Made by a program: the position numbers and the translations under genes. Positions 17,507-25,682 of a stretch of DNA of 64,000 nt are shown piece after piece. Source of the stretch: Halomicrobium katesii DSM 19301 (GTDB lineage: Archaea > Halobacteriota > Halobacteria > Halobacteriales > Haloarculaceae); assembly GCF_000379085.1 (NCBI RefSeq), contig NZ_KB905379.1, forward strand, positions 37,704 to 101,703. The letters are read 5' to 3'. The notes beneath the pieces were generated by a model. The model saw only the letters and a list, made by a program, of their open reading frames with translations, did no database searches and was not told the origin of the DNA. The number at the start of each line of letters is the position of its first letter. The first letter of the stretch is position 1.

Positions 17507-18554
17507 CCTGCTCGGCGGGTCCGGGATTCTGGGGACGAGCCCCGAAATGCTCGCGCTGTTCGTCGGATTCGGGCTCGTCGTGGGCGTCCTGTTCGGATTC
17601 TTCGGCATGGGCGGGTCGTTCCTCGTCACCCCCGCCCTGCTGATGCTCGATTACCCTGCCCCCGTTGCAGTCGGCAGCGGGATGGCGTTCGTCTTCGGGA
17701 CGGCCGTCATCGCGACCCTGAAGCACCACGACCTCGGACAGGTCGACTACAAGCTGGGCGTGATCATGATTACCGGCACGACCATCGGTATCGAGGTCGG
17801 GCGCGCCAGCGTCTACTACCTCGAATCGCTGGGACTGGCTGGTGGGATCATCAGCGTCGCGTACGTCGTCTTGCTCGGCGGCGTCGGGGCGATGGTGACC
17901 CGTGACGCCCTGGGCGGTGACGGCGGGGATCGCATCGATCACGAGGCTGCTGACAAGGACCTCAGCGAGTACGAGATCCCCGACATCGCCAAAACGATTC
18001 AACGAACCGTTCGGATTCCGCCGATGGTGACGCTCCGAGGCGACATCCGCGTGTCCGCGTGGGTCATCACGGCCGTCGCCTTCGCGACCGGCCTCCTGTC
18101 GGGCTTTCTCGGCGTCGGTGGCGGCTTCATCCGGATGCCGGCGATGATCTACGCGATCGGCGTTCCCGTGCCCGTCGCCGTCGGGACGGACCTCTTCGAG
18201 ATCGTCTTCTCCGGCGGTCTCGGGAGTTACCTCTACGGACAGGGTGGCGGCGTCGACCTCGGTATCGTCGCACCGCTGCTGTTGGGCAGCGCACTCGGTG
18301 CCCGTGTCGGCTCGGCGGCGACCGCCGTCGTCGACGCCGACGGCATCAAGATCTACTTCGGCGGGATGTTACTGGTCGGTGCCGTTGCCGTCGGCGTCGG
18401 CGAGGTCGGCTCCTACGTCGGGAGCCCGGCACTCGAGCTGCTCGGACTAGTGCTCGTCGTCGGCGCGGCAGTCGTCGTCGCGCTCGCGATCCTCTATACG
18501 GCGCTGTCGTCGCTGCGCGTGACGCACCGCCAGCAGACCTCCGCGGCTGACTAG
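17496..18554 (+). CDS. Sulfite exporter TauE/SafE (TSUP) family permease
   Basis: From ATG 17496 (5 bp after GGAGGTGA) the protein has 352 residues with seven to eight helices in two homologous halves. They carry the TSUP glycine motifs FGMGGSFLVTP and FLGVGGGFIRMPA. A hydrophilic loop of about 60 residues separates the halves. The family exports sulfite, sulfoacetate or related organosulfur anions. Its position downstream of a TATTGT-type motif and beside sulfur-relay genes supports export of sulfite formed by persulfide oxidation. GTG 17487 is an alternative start. Confidence 0.9.
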   Translation: MLDSLLGGSGILGTSPEMLALFVGFGLVVGVLFGFFGMGGSFLVTPALLMLDYPAPVAVGSGMAFVFGTAVIATLKHHDLGQVDYKLGVIMITGTTIGIEVGRASVYYLESLGLAGGIISVAYVVLLGGVGAMVTRDALGGDGGDRIDHEAADKDLSEYEIPDIAKTIQRTVRIPPMVTLRGDIRVSAWVITAVAFATGLLSGFLGVGGGFIRMPAMIYAIGVPVPVAVGTDLFEIVFSGGLGSYLYGQGGGVDLGIVAPLLLGSALGARVGSAATAVVDADGIKIYFGGMLLVGAVAVGVGEVGSYVGSPALELLGLVLVVGAAVVVALAILYTALSSLRVTHRQQTSAAD

Positions 18555-18588
18555 CCCGTTTTTATTTCTTCCGATCGAACGCCAAGAC

Positions 18589-19848
18589 ATGACCGGCACT
18601 ACGCCCGCAGAGTACGTGCGAGCCCACCGCGAGGAGCTGGTCGGACTCGCCCTCGATCTCCTCGCGATCGACACGTCGAACCCGCCTGGCGATACGCGCG
18701 AGATCGTCACCGAGATCGAACAGTTCCTCGAACCGCTCCCGGTCGACGTCGAGCGTTTTGCTGCCGATCCGGCGAAACCGAACCTCCTCGTTCGGGTGCC
18801 TGGCGTGTCAGACCACACGCTGCTGTACAACGGCCACCTCGATACGGTGCCGTTCGACGCCGACGCGTGGACACGCGACCCGCTCGGGGAGGACGCCGAC
18901 GGACGCGTCTACGGGCGCGGTGCGACCGATATGAAAGGTGCCGTGGCGTCGATGCTGTTCGCGATCCGGGCATTCACAGCGACCGACGCGACTCCGCCCG
19001 TGGATCTCCTGTTCGCCTTCGTGAGCGACGAGGAAGTCGGCGGCGACGCCGGGCTGGCGGCGCTACTGGACGCAGAGATGCTCGACGCCGACGCCTGTGT
19101 GATCGGCGAACCGACCTGTACGGTAGATCGTCACGCCGTCACGGTCGCCGACCGGGGCAGCATCTGGCTGACGCTCGAAGCCAGCGGCGAAGGGGCCCAC
19201 GGCTCCCGGCCAGGACTCGGCGTCAACGCGATCGATCGGCTCTACGAGGCCGTCGAGACCGTGCGCGAGCGGTTCGGAACCGAGCGACTCGAAATCGAAC
19301 CGGACGTGGCAGCCATCGTCGACGAGTCCGTCGAGTACTACGCGCCGTCGATGGGCGAGGCCGTCGCTCGCGATCTGTTCTGGTACCCCTCGATCAATCT
19401 CGGAGTTCTGGAAGGCGGCGACGCGATAAACAGCGTTCCGCAGTCTGCCCGCGCCGAGATCGACGTGCGCCTGACTGCGGGTGTCCACACGCCCGACGTA
19501 CTGGCGGGCATTCGAGAGTGCGTCGCCGACTGTGCTGGCATCACGATCGCCGACGTCTCCTGGAGCGTCGGCACCGCCGAGGCACCCGACAGCCCGCTCG
19601 TCGAAGCAGTCGCACAGACGGCGGCGGACGTGACGGAAACGCGGATCTTTCGACGGAGTGCGACGGGCGGTGGCGACGCCAAGAAACTCCGACACGCGGG
19701 CATTCCGACCGTCGAGTTCGCGCTCGGCACCGACACCGTCCACGCGCCCGACGAGTACGTGCCCGTCGACGTGCTCGTCGACAACGCGGTCGTCTACACG
19801 CAGCTGCCGGCGACGTGGCAGTCCCAGACCAACGAGAGTGACAGGTGA
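18589..19848 (+). CDS. M20 family metallopeptidase/deacylase (ArgE/DapE/ACY1/CPG2-like)
   Basis: A 419-residue soluble dizinc hydrolase. The metal ligands are visible in order: GHLDTVPF, GRGATDMKG, SDEEVGG with the catalytic Glu, GEPT and a late H in TDTVHAPDE. A dimerisation lid sits between about residues 180 and 300. The family removes acyl or amino-acid groups (acetylornithine, succinyl-DAP, dipeptides); the substrate cannot be chosen here. It begins 34 bp after the TSUP gene and may be read through from it, but no functional link to sulfur is apparent. Confidence 0.88.
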   Translation: MTGTTPAEYVRAHREELVGLALDLLAIDTSNPPGDTREIVTEIEQFLEPLPVDVERFAADPAKPNLLVRVPGVSDHTLLYNGHLDTVPFDADAWTRDPLGEDADGRVYGRGATDMKGAVASMLFAIRAFTATDATPPVDLLFAFVSDEEVGGDAGLAALLDAEMLDADACVIGEPTCTVDRHAVTVADRGSIWLTLEASGEGAHGSRPGLGVNAIDRLYEAVETVRERFGTERLEIEPDVAAIVDESVEYYAPSMGEAVARDLFWYPSINLGVLEGGDAINSVPQSARAEIDVRLTAGVHTPDVLAGIRECVADCAGITIADVSWSVGTAEAPDSPLVEAVAQTAADVTETRIFRRSATGGGDAKKLRHAGIPTVEFALGTDTVHAPDEYVPVDVLVDNAVVYTQLPATWQSQTNESDR

Positions 19849-19878
19849 CAGCTCGATCACGCTGTCGCCGGACTCCCT

Positions 19879-19962
19879 CATACGGTTTATTGTAGTTGCT
19901 TACCGGTGATCGTCTACTCCGTGGCGACTATCACCGGTAAATCGCTACAATAATCCGTATCA
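19879..19962. repeat. Palindromic intergenic element, copy 2
   Basis: Ends CATACGG...CCGTATCA with inner arms TTACCGGTGAT and ATCACCGGTAA around TCTACTCCGTGGCGAC. It is almost the mirror image of the copy at 53.4 kb. It lies 30 bp behind the M20 peptidase stop codon, where a terminator would be expected. Confidence 0.8.
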
Positions 19963-20009
19963 GGATGGGTCCGTCCGAACCTTTGATTCCCAGAGTCTTG
20001 GAATTGATG

Positions 20010-20020
20010 TACAATACTAA
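20010..20020 (-). promoter_or_regulatory. Inverted TATTGT-type motif in front of the second tusA operon
   Basis: On the minus strand reads TTAGTATTGTA, centred about 42 bp before the tusA ATG at 20057. The match to the other sites is weaker and in reverse orientation. Confidence 0.35.
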
Positions 20021-20056
20021 TACGCTCGGGACCCAACGATTACCTGTGAGCGATCT

Positions 20057-20293
20057 ATGACCGACATCGAACCCGACGAAACCGTCGACGCCAGAGGCGC
20101 AGCCTGCCCCGGCCCACTGATGGACCTCATCGGAGCCATTCGGAGCGCCGACTCCGGCGAGGTGATCCGCCTGCTGAGCGACAACGAGCAGTCACTGTCC
20201 GACGTTCCCGAGTGGGCCGAGGAAGCCGGCAACGAACTGCGCGCCGTCGAAGAGCTCGACGACCACCGCGAGTTCTACGTGGAGAAAGCATGA
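20057..20293 (+). CDS. TusA family sulfurtransferase (second copy)
   Basis: A 78-residue protein with the TusA motif ARGAACPGPLMDLIGAI; the Cys near residue 16 is the expected persulfide carrier. It replaces the CPMP of the first copy with CPGP, a variant found in TusA proteins linked to sulfide:quinone oxidoreductase-like enzymes. Its stop overlaps the next start (ATGA), so it is translationally coupled to that flavoprotein. Confidence 0.9.
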   Translation: MTDIEPDETVDARGAACPGPLMDLIGAIRSADSGEVIRLLSDNEQSLSDVPEWAEEAGNELRAVEELDDHREFYVEKA

Positions 20294-21435
20294 CCGAGCA
20301 CGTCGTCATCGTCGGCGGCGGGACCGGTGGGTCCGTCCTCGCGAACGATCTCGCTGACCGACTCGAACCCGAACTCGACGCTGGAGACGTGCGGATCACA
20401 CTGATCAACGACGACGCCGACCACGTCTACAAGCCGGTCTGGCTGTACGTGCCGTTCGGCCAGCGCGAGCCCGACAACGGCCGGCGGCCGCTCGAAGACC
20501 TCGTCGACGATCGGGTCGACATCCGGATCGATCGCGTGACCGAGATCGACACCGACGCCAAGCGCCTGGAGAGCATGGAGGGCAACGACGTCATCGAATA
20601 CGATTACCTCGTGCTGGCGACCGGATCGACGCTCGTACCGGAGGAGATTCCGGGCCTCGTCGACGGCGGCCACGACTACTACAGCGAGTCCGGCGCGGTC
20701 GACCTGCGCGACGAACTGCTGTCTCTGACCGAGGGCAGGCTCGTGTTGAGCGTCATCGGGACGCCCCACATGTGCCCGGCGGCACCGCTGGAGTTCGTCT
20801 TCATGGCCGACGACTGGCTCCGCGAGCGCGGCCTCCGCGAGGAGATCGATATCACCTACACGTACCCGATCCAGCGCGTCCACGGCAATCCCCACATCGC
20901 CGAGTGGGCCCGTCCGATCATGGAGGAACGGGACATCCAAGTGGAGACGTTCTTCAACGCCGAGGCGGTCGACCCCGAGGCCGAGACCATCACGTCCATG
21001 GAGGGGACCGAACTCGACTACGACCTCCTCGTGACGATCCCGCCCCACGCCGGCGTCGACCTGATCGCGGCGGCGGGCCTCGGCGACGACGGCTGGGTCG
21101 ACGTGGACAAGCACACGCTGGAAGCCGAGGCCGCCGAGAACGTCTACGCGCTCGGCGACACCGCCGACACCGGCGTCCCGAACGCGGGCAGCGTCGCCCA
21201 CTACCAGGCCGGCGTCGTCGGCCAGCGCCTCGCCAGCGAGATCCGCGATCGGCCGGCGACGGCGACCTACGATGGCAAGACGCTGTGCTTCATCGAGACG
21301 GGGATGGACGCGGCGTCGTTCGTCGAGTTCGACTACGAGACGCCGCCGTCGCCCGCACCGCCCTCGGAGAAACTCCACTGGTCGAAGCTAGCGTACAACG
21401 AGACGTACTGGCTGACTGCACGGGGGTTGCTCTGA
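20290..21435 (+). CDS. Sulfide:quinone oxidoreductase-like NAD(P)/FAD-dependent oxidoreductase
   Basis: A 381-residue flavoprotein with the N-terminal FAD motif VVIVGGGTGGSVLAN, the YDYLVLATGS motif and the C-terminal FAD motif NVYALGDTADT. Cysteines sit in PHMCPAAP (about residue 161) and in LCFIET. In SQR two of three redox cysteines occupy comparable places, so transfer of sulfide or persulfide electrons to quinone or a carrier is likely. It is coupled to TusA upstream and followed after 2 bp by DUF1641, a trio repeatedly seen with sulfur metabolism. No signal peptide is visible. Confidence 0.87.
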   Translation: MTEHVVIVGGGTGGSVLANDLADRLEPELDAGDVRITLINDDADHVYKPVWLYVPFGQREPDNGRRPLEDLVDDRVDIRIDRVTEIDTDAKRLESMEGNDVIEYDYLVLATGSTLVPEEIPGLVDGGHDYYSESGAVDLRDELLSLTEGRLVLSVIGTPHMCPAAPLEFVFMADDWLRERGLREEIDITYTYPIQRVHGNPHIAEWARPIMEERDIQVETFFNAEAVDPEAETITSMEGTELDYDLLVTIPPHAGVDLIAAAGLGDDGWVDVDKHTLEAEAAENVYALGDTADTGVPNAGSVAHYQAGVVGQRLASEIRDRPATATYDGKTLCFIETGMDAASFVEFDYETPPSPAPPSEKLHWSKLAYNETYWLTARGLL

Positions 21436-21437
21436 CG

Positions 21438-22064
21438 ATGTCCGGGGAGCGCGCCGCTGAGCAACCCGAGCTCGAAGCAGCGATCGAACAGAACCCCGAA
21501 GCCGTCGCCGAGTTCGTGGAACACCTCGACGCCGTCAACGAGCTACTGGACGTGCTCTCGCTGGGCGAGAGCGCGCTCGACGACGAAATGGTCCGCGAGC
21601 TCTCGGCCACGGGGTCGACCCTCGCCGAGTCCGCAGACGGGCTCGCGACCGACGAGACCGTCGCGCTGGCCGAGACAGTCGGGGAGAACGGCGACGAGCT
21701 ACAGGACGCACTCGACACCCTGCTCGCACTGCAAGAGAGCGGAACGCTCGACGAATTGGCCGAACTCGCGGAAGTAGGCTCGCTGGCGACCGCGGCGCTC
21801 GACGACGAGATGGTCAGATCGCTGGCCGGCACCGGCGCTGGACTCGGCGAGGTCGCGCAGACGGCCACGGACGACGATACTCGTGACGGAATCGAGACGC
21901 TACTTGACAGTGTCGGGAAAGCGGAGCAGGAACCGGCTGACCGCGTCGGTCTCCTCGGATTGCTTCGCAGACTGCGCGAGCCGGACGTGCAGTACGGGCT
22001 GGGCTACCTGCTGGCACTGCTGGGCGCGATCGGACGCGAGCGCCCGTCCGGAGAGTCCCGCTAA
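21438..22064 (+). CDS. DUF1641 family protein
   Basis: An acidic 208-residue protein made mostly of helices, with an internal repeat (SALDDEMVRELSATGSTLAES and AALDDEMVRSLAGTGAGLGEV). The C-terminal helix LLRRLREPDVQYGLGYLLALL is the most conserved DUF1641 segment. The family accompanies FAD oxidoreductases such as SQR and formate dehydrogenase accessory genes, and may be a membrane anchor or scaffold. It starts 2 bp after the flavoprotein stop. Biochemical function is unknown. Confidence 0.85.
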   Translation: MSGERAAEQPELEAAIEQNPEAVAEFVEHLDAVNELLDVLSLGESALDDEMVRELSATGSTLAESADGLATDETVALAETVGENGDELQDALDTLLALQESGTLDELAELAEVGSLATAALDDEMVRSLAGTGAGLGEVAQTATDDDTRDGIETLLDSVGKAEQEPADRVGLLGLLRRLREPDVQYGLGYLLALLGAIGRERPSGESR

Positions 22065-22128
22065 TGGCACCGGCAGGTTCGACACTGCCGCTCGTTTTCG
22101 ACGGCGGGTCCGGACCCGAGTCAAATTG

Positions 22129-22140
22129 TATTGTGTGTTT
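22129..22140 (+). promoter_or_regulatory. TATTGT-type motif in front of the class-V aminotransferase operon
   Basis: TATTGTGTGTTT followed by TACCCAAGACTATTAAACC, where CCAAGAC and ATTAAAC look like BRE and TATA. The TATA lies about 29 bp before the ATG at 22181, as expected for a leaderless transcript. Confidence 0.5.
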
Positions 22141-22180
22141 TACCCAAGACTATTAAACCGACGGCCCGTAGTATCTGCCA

Positions 22181-22303
22181 ATGGCAACACAGATGCCGAA
22201 GAGAGACGGCGTCGTTTCACTCGACGGCGACATCGAGGCCGCCGAGCGACACTCCGAAGCTGCGATCGAGTTCGGAGCCAGGGGATCCGCCCAGAAGAGA
22301 TGA
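22181..22303 (+). CDS. Short 40-aa ORF coupled to the class-V aminotransferase
   Basis: ATG at 22181 leads to a TGA at 22301-22303 that overlaps the aminotransferase ATG at 22300. The peptide is hydrophilic (MPKRDGVVSLDGDIEAAERH) with no membrane segment or Cys. It begins about 29 bp after a TATA-like box, so ribosomes probably load here. It could be a leader peptide, or a small structured protein; I recognise no family. Confidence 0.5.
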   Translation: MATQMPKRDGVVSLDGDIEAAERHSEAAIEFGARGSAQKR

Positions 22304-23418
22304 ATCCCAGAGAACTTCGCGCCGACACGCCCGCCCTGCACGAGGACATCTACCTGAACTTCGGCGCTCACGGACCGAGCCCACGGTACGTCGTCGAAGC
22401 GGCCGACGAGTTCGTCCGGAGACACGAGTACGAGACGAGCGCTCGAAACGATCCGTACGACGTGGCGTTCGACGCGTACGACCGGACCCGAGAACGGGTC
22501 GCTGACTTCGTCGGTGCAGCGCCCCCCGAGATCGCGCTCACGGAGAGTACGACTGCCGGCATCAACGCCGTCGCGAACGCGATCGACTGGCAGCCCGGTG
22601 ACGTGGTCGTTCGGACCGATCTCGAACATCCGGCCGGGACGCTCCCGTGGCAACGGCTGGAACGAGACGGCGTCGAGGTTCGCGTCGTCGAGACCGCGGA
22701 CGGACGGGTCGACCGCGACGCCTTCGCCGCGGCCGTCGACGGGGCGCGGCTCGCGTGTTTCAGTGCCGTGACGTGGACGCACGGCACTCGCCTGCCCGTC
22801 GCGGACCTCGTCGAGATCACCCACGAGGCCGGCGCGTTCGCGCTCGTCGACGCCGTACAGGTGCCGGGTCAGCTCCCGATGAACGTCGCCCAGTGGGGCG
22901 CAGACGCCGTCGCGGCGGCCGGCCACAAGTGGCTGCTTGGGCTGTGGGGCGGTGGTTTCCTCTACGTCGACCGGGCGTCCGCAGAATCGCTCAGGCCCGC
23001 GACAGTCGGCTACCGAAGCGTCGAGACACCGACGGCAGATCCATACGAGTTCGTACCCGGTGCGGGCCGATTCGAGGTCGGCTCGTCGAATCCCGCGCCA
23101 CACGTCGCGCTGGCCGAGGCGATCGACGTGATCGAGGAGGTCGGCGTCGACCGCATCGCGAACCAGATTCAGGAGTTGGCCGAGCAGTTGACCGACGGCG
23201 TCCCGAACGAACGACTCCACAGTCCGGTGGAGCCGGAGTCGGGACTCGTCACGATCGGCGTCGACGACCCCGAGGCGACGGTCGATCGCCTCGCCTCGCG
23301 AGGGATCGTCGTTCGCGCTCTGCCGACACCGAACGCAGTCCGCGCGTCGGTCCACGCGGTCAACACCCGCAGCGAGATCGACAGCCTGCTCGACGCGCTC
23401 GAACCGGAGTGGACCTGA
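22300..23418 (+). CDS. Class V aminotransferase, cysteine desulfurase-like
   Basis: A 372-residue PLP enzyme of fold type I. The Schiff-base lysine is in AAAGHKWLLG near residue 210, with the upstream ALVDAVQVPGQ segment that holds the cofactor Asp. Family members are cysteine desulfurases, isopenicillin-N epimerase-like and selenocysteine lyases. A clear Cys-containing desulfurase loop is not obvious in the C-terminal part (VGSSNPAPH), so desulfurase activity is not certain. Location between the SQR operon and the thioredoxin gene, and its shared promoter motif, support a role in sulfur transfer. The long open frame upstream of the ATG is spurious. Confidence 0.82.
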   Translation: MNPRELRADTPALHEDIYLNFGAHGPSPRYVVEAADEFVRRHEYETSARNDPYDVAFDAYDRTRERVADFVGAAPPEIALTESTTAGINAVANAIDWQPGDVVVRTDLEHPAGTLPWQRLERDGVEVRVVETADGRVDRDAFAAAVDGARLACFSAVTWTHGTRLPVADLVEITHEAGAFALVDAVQVPGQLPMNVAQWGADAVAAAGHKWLLGLWGGGFLYVDRASAESLRPATVGYRSVETPTADPYEFVPGAGRFEVGSSNPAPHVALAEAIDVIEEVGVDRIANQIQELAEQLTDGVPNERLHSPVEPESGLVTIGVDDPEATVDRLASRGIVVRALPTPNAVRASVHAVNTRSEIDSLLDALEPEWT

Positions 23419-23586
23419 CGACTGTCGCGGTTTCTCGGTGATCGTCTCCCCCGCAGCGGCGATCGCCTGGATGCGTCGACGAGCCGAGACTGTCGGCCGT
23501 CGTGCGGACTGGCGGGACCCGTCCGTCGAGTGATAGCTCGCGAAAGAGACAACATCGACGGCCACACGAGCCACAGTGTCCGCCAC

Positions 23587-23672
23587 TGATACGGAAAGTT
23601 GTAGGTCTTTACCAGACCGATCGCACTCTGTCGTGCGGTCGACTAGGTAAACGCCTACAACTGTCCGTATGA
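23587..23672. repeat. Palindromic intergenic element, copy 3 (GATCGCAC subtype)
   Basis: Begins TGATACGGAAAGTTGTAGG and ends CCTACAACTGTCCGTATG, with inner core GACCGATCGCAC...GTGCGGTCGACT instead of the ACCGGTGA core. It lies in the 350-bp gap between the aminotransferase and the HTH regulator. The remaining gap (23419-23586) shows nothing recognisable. Confidence 0.75.
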
Positions 23673-23768
23673 CTCGCGTCGTCGATCTGCCAGCAGGAGT
23701 TCGTGCGGCATTGTGAGATTCGCACACAAGTCTTTTAACGCGGTAGACCGTACGTTCACTCGATACCG

Positions 23769-24173
23769 ATGCCAGATTCGATGTCTGAACAGCTTCAGCG
23801 GGACATGGAGTGTGAGGGGCTTCTGGAGTGTTTCCACGGACTCAAACAGCTCGATCGAGAGGTCTTTCAGGCGCTCGTCGACACCGAGGACGCGCTCACC
23901 GTCGACGAGATCGCAGACGCCGTCGACCGTGAGCGCTCGACCGCGTACCGGGCCGTACAGCGGCTCCTCCAGGCCGGATTCATCCAGAAAGAACAGGTCA
24001 ACTACGACCAGGGAGGGTACTACCACGTCTACAGACCGACCGACCCCGCGAACATCGCGGACGACATGCAGCGGCTCCTCAACGACTGGTACGCGAAGAT
24101 GGGCCAGCTCATTCAGGAGTTCGAGACGAAGTACGAGGATCGCGACGCGACAGCGCCGTCGGTCGAGGGCTGA
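23769..24173 (+). CDS. TrmB-like winged-helix transcription regulator with two N-terminal cysteines
   Basis: A 134-residue regulator. A winged helix spans about residues 28-85 (LTVDEIADAVDRERSTAYRAVQRLLQAGFI is its helix-turn-helix part) followed by a wing and a C-terminal dimerisation helix. Cys15 and Cys21 (CEGLLEC) precede the DNA-binding domain and could act as a thiol or persulfide switch. The upstream region has TTGTG(9 nt)CACAA at about 23715-23733, a candidate autoregulatory operator. It sits among sulfur genes and is the best local candidate for their regulator; this is inference. Confidence 0.82.
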   Translation: MPDSMSEQLQRDMECEGLLECFHGLKQLDREVFQALVDTEDALTVDEIADAVDRERSTAYRAVQRLLQAGFIQKEQVNYDQGGYYHVYRPTDPANIADDMQRLLNDWYAKMGQLIQEFETKYEDRDATAPSVEG

Positions 24174-24194
24174 GCCCCCAGTTCGACGGACCAC

Positions 24195-24277
24195 TGATAG
24201 GCTTGTCGTCGATCGTTCCCGGAGCGGCCCCACGCCGTCGTGCGGTCGGCCGGGCGAACGGCGACAATAATCCGTAC
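24195..24277. repeat. Palindromic intergenic element, degenerate copy 4
   Basis: Begins TGATAGGCTTGTCG and ends CGACAATAATCCGTA, with a centre CGCCGTCGTGCGGTCGGC like copy 3. The left arm has lost the exact TACGG. It follows the HTH regulator stop by about 20 bp. Confidence 0.55.
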
Positions 24278-24406
24278 GAAGCCCCCACGCGACGCCCCTC
24301 CCGCTGAGACCGGCCGCTGTGGATTTTCACCGTCTTCGTGCTCCCGAGTCGCACGTGCCGTAGGTAGTGCGATAGCCCGTCGTCGGCCGGCTCGTGCTGG
24401 GGACAG

Positions 24407-24418
24407 TATTGTTTAGTA
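24407..24418 (+). promoter_or_regulatory. TATTGT-type motif in front of the thioredoxin gene
   Basis: TATTGTTTAGTA followed by CCAAAACTCTTAAC (BRE/TATA-like). The TATA lies about 32 bp before the ATG at 24461. Confidence 0.55.
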
Positions 24419-24460
24419 CGTCCAAAACTCTTAACTACGAGAGGCACCTACGGTTGAGTG

Positions 24461-24814
24461 ATGACAACCGATATCGAAGCCGGAGCAGGTACGCCCACGG
24501 AGCCAGTCCACGTCGACGGCCAGTCCGAGCTGGACGACGCGGTCGCCGACTACGAGGTCGTTCTGGCAGACTTCTACGCCGACTGGTGTGGCCCCTGCCA
24601 GATGCTCGAACCGATCGTCGAGACACTGGCAGCCGAGACAGACGCCGCCGTGGCGAAAGTCGACGTCGACGAGAACCAGCAGCTCGCGACGGCCTACGGC
24701 GTCCGTGGCGTGCCCACGCTCGTCCTCTTTACCGACGGCGAGCAGGTCGAGGAGATCGTCGGCGTCCAGGGCGAAGACGAGTTGCGCTCGCTCGTCGAGC
24801 AGTACACCGCGTGA
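24461..24814 (+). CDS. trxA: Thioredoxin
   Basis: A 117-residue thioredoxin with the redox motif WCGPC near residues 42-46, preceded by VLADFYADWC and followed by the cis-proline motif RGVPTLVLF. An acidic N-terminal extension of about 15 residues is present. It reduces protein disulfides and, in this setting, could reduce persulfides on TusA or DsrE partners. The ATG at 24461 is preferred over GTG 24458. Its promoter carries the same TATTGT-type motif as the TSUP operon. Confidence 0.94.
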   Translation: MTTDIEAGAGTPTEPVHVDGQSELDDAVADYEVVLADFYADWCGPCQMLEPIVETLAAETDAAVAKVDVDENQQLATAYGVRGVPTLVLFTDGEQVEEIVGVQGEDELRSLVEQYTA

Positions 24815-24905
24815 GGTCGGGTAGCGTGTGGTCGAGCGGGCAGCGTCGCGCTGCTCGGATGAAGCCGTAGTTGGTATGTACCTCAGTCTCCCCTGTGAAG
24901 ATAGG

Positions 24906-25682
24906 ATGACACACGTGAGCGTTATCGGCTGTGGCAACATGGGTGGGGCCTTCGTGAAGGGGCTCGCCCAGACCGGAGCCTACGAAGTGACAGCGATCGA
25001 CCTCGATCCCGAGGCGCTGGCGTCAGTCGCCGACGACGCCGACGAGACGACCGACGACATCGACGCGGCCCGGGAGGCAGAGATCGTCGTGTTGGCAGTC
25101 AAACCGAAGGCGGTCTCGGCAGTCCTCGCTGATCTCGATCTCCGACCGGACCAGTCGCTTCTCACCATCGCGGCGGGCGTCTCGCGGTCGTTCGTCGCGG
25201 GCGAGACCGACGCGACCGTCGTCCGGATCATGCCGAACCTGGCGGCCGAGACCGGCGACATGGCCGCGGCGGCCACCCGAGCGGGGATCGACGACGACGT
25301 GCGGGAACTGCTGGACGCGGTCGGCGAGTTCGTCGAGATCGACGAGGAGCTGATGGACGTGTCGACGGCGGTCAACGGCAGCGGCCCGGCCTTCGCCTTC
25401 TACCTCATCGACGCGATGAAAGAGGCCGGCATCGACGGCGGTCTCGACCCCGAGCAGGCCGAGACGCTGGCGGCCCAGACGTTCAAGGGCGCAGCCGAGA
25501 CGGTCCTCCGGGACAACCGAAGCGTCTCCGAGCTCATCGACGCCGTCTGCTCGCCCAACGGGACCACCATCGAGGGGATGGAGGTCCTGTGGGACAGCGA
25601 CGCCGACGCGGCGGTCATCGAGGCCGTCGAAGCCGCCGAGCAGCGGTCCAGAGAACTCGCCGAGGAGTTCGACGATGAGTGA
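24906..25682 (+). CDS. proC: Pyrroline-5-carboxylate reductase
   Basis: A 258-residue enzyme that makes proline from pyrroline-5-carboxylate with NAD(P)H. The N-terminal nucleotide motif is [11 protein letters not shown], and the C-terminal signature is [15 protein letters not shown] followed by [13 protein letters not shown]. The ATG at 24906 matches the family start; longer frames add unrelated sequence. Its last 8 bases overlap proB, so proC-proB-proA form a compact operon. Confidence 0.95.
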   Translation: MTHVSVIGCGNMGGAFVKGLAQTGAYEVTAIDLDPEALASVADDADETTDDIDAAREAEIVVLAVKPKAVSAVLADLDLRPDQSLLTIAAGVSRSFVAGETDATVVRIMPNLAAETGDMAAAATRAGIDDDVRELLDAVGEFVEIDEELMDVSTAVNGSGPAFAFYLIDAMKEAGIDGGLDPEQAETLAAQTFKGAAETVLRDNRSVSELIDAVCSPNGTTIEGMEVLWDSDADAAVIEAVEAAEQRSRELAEEFDDE

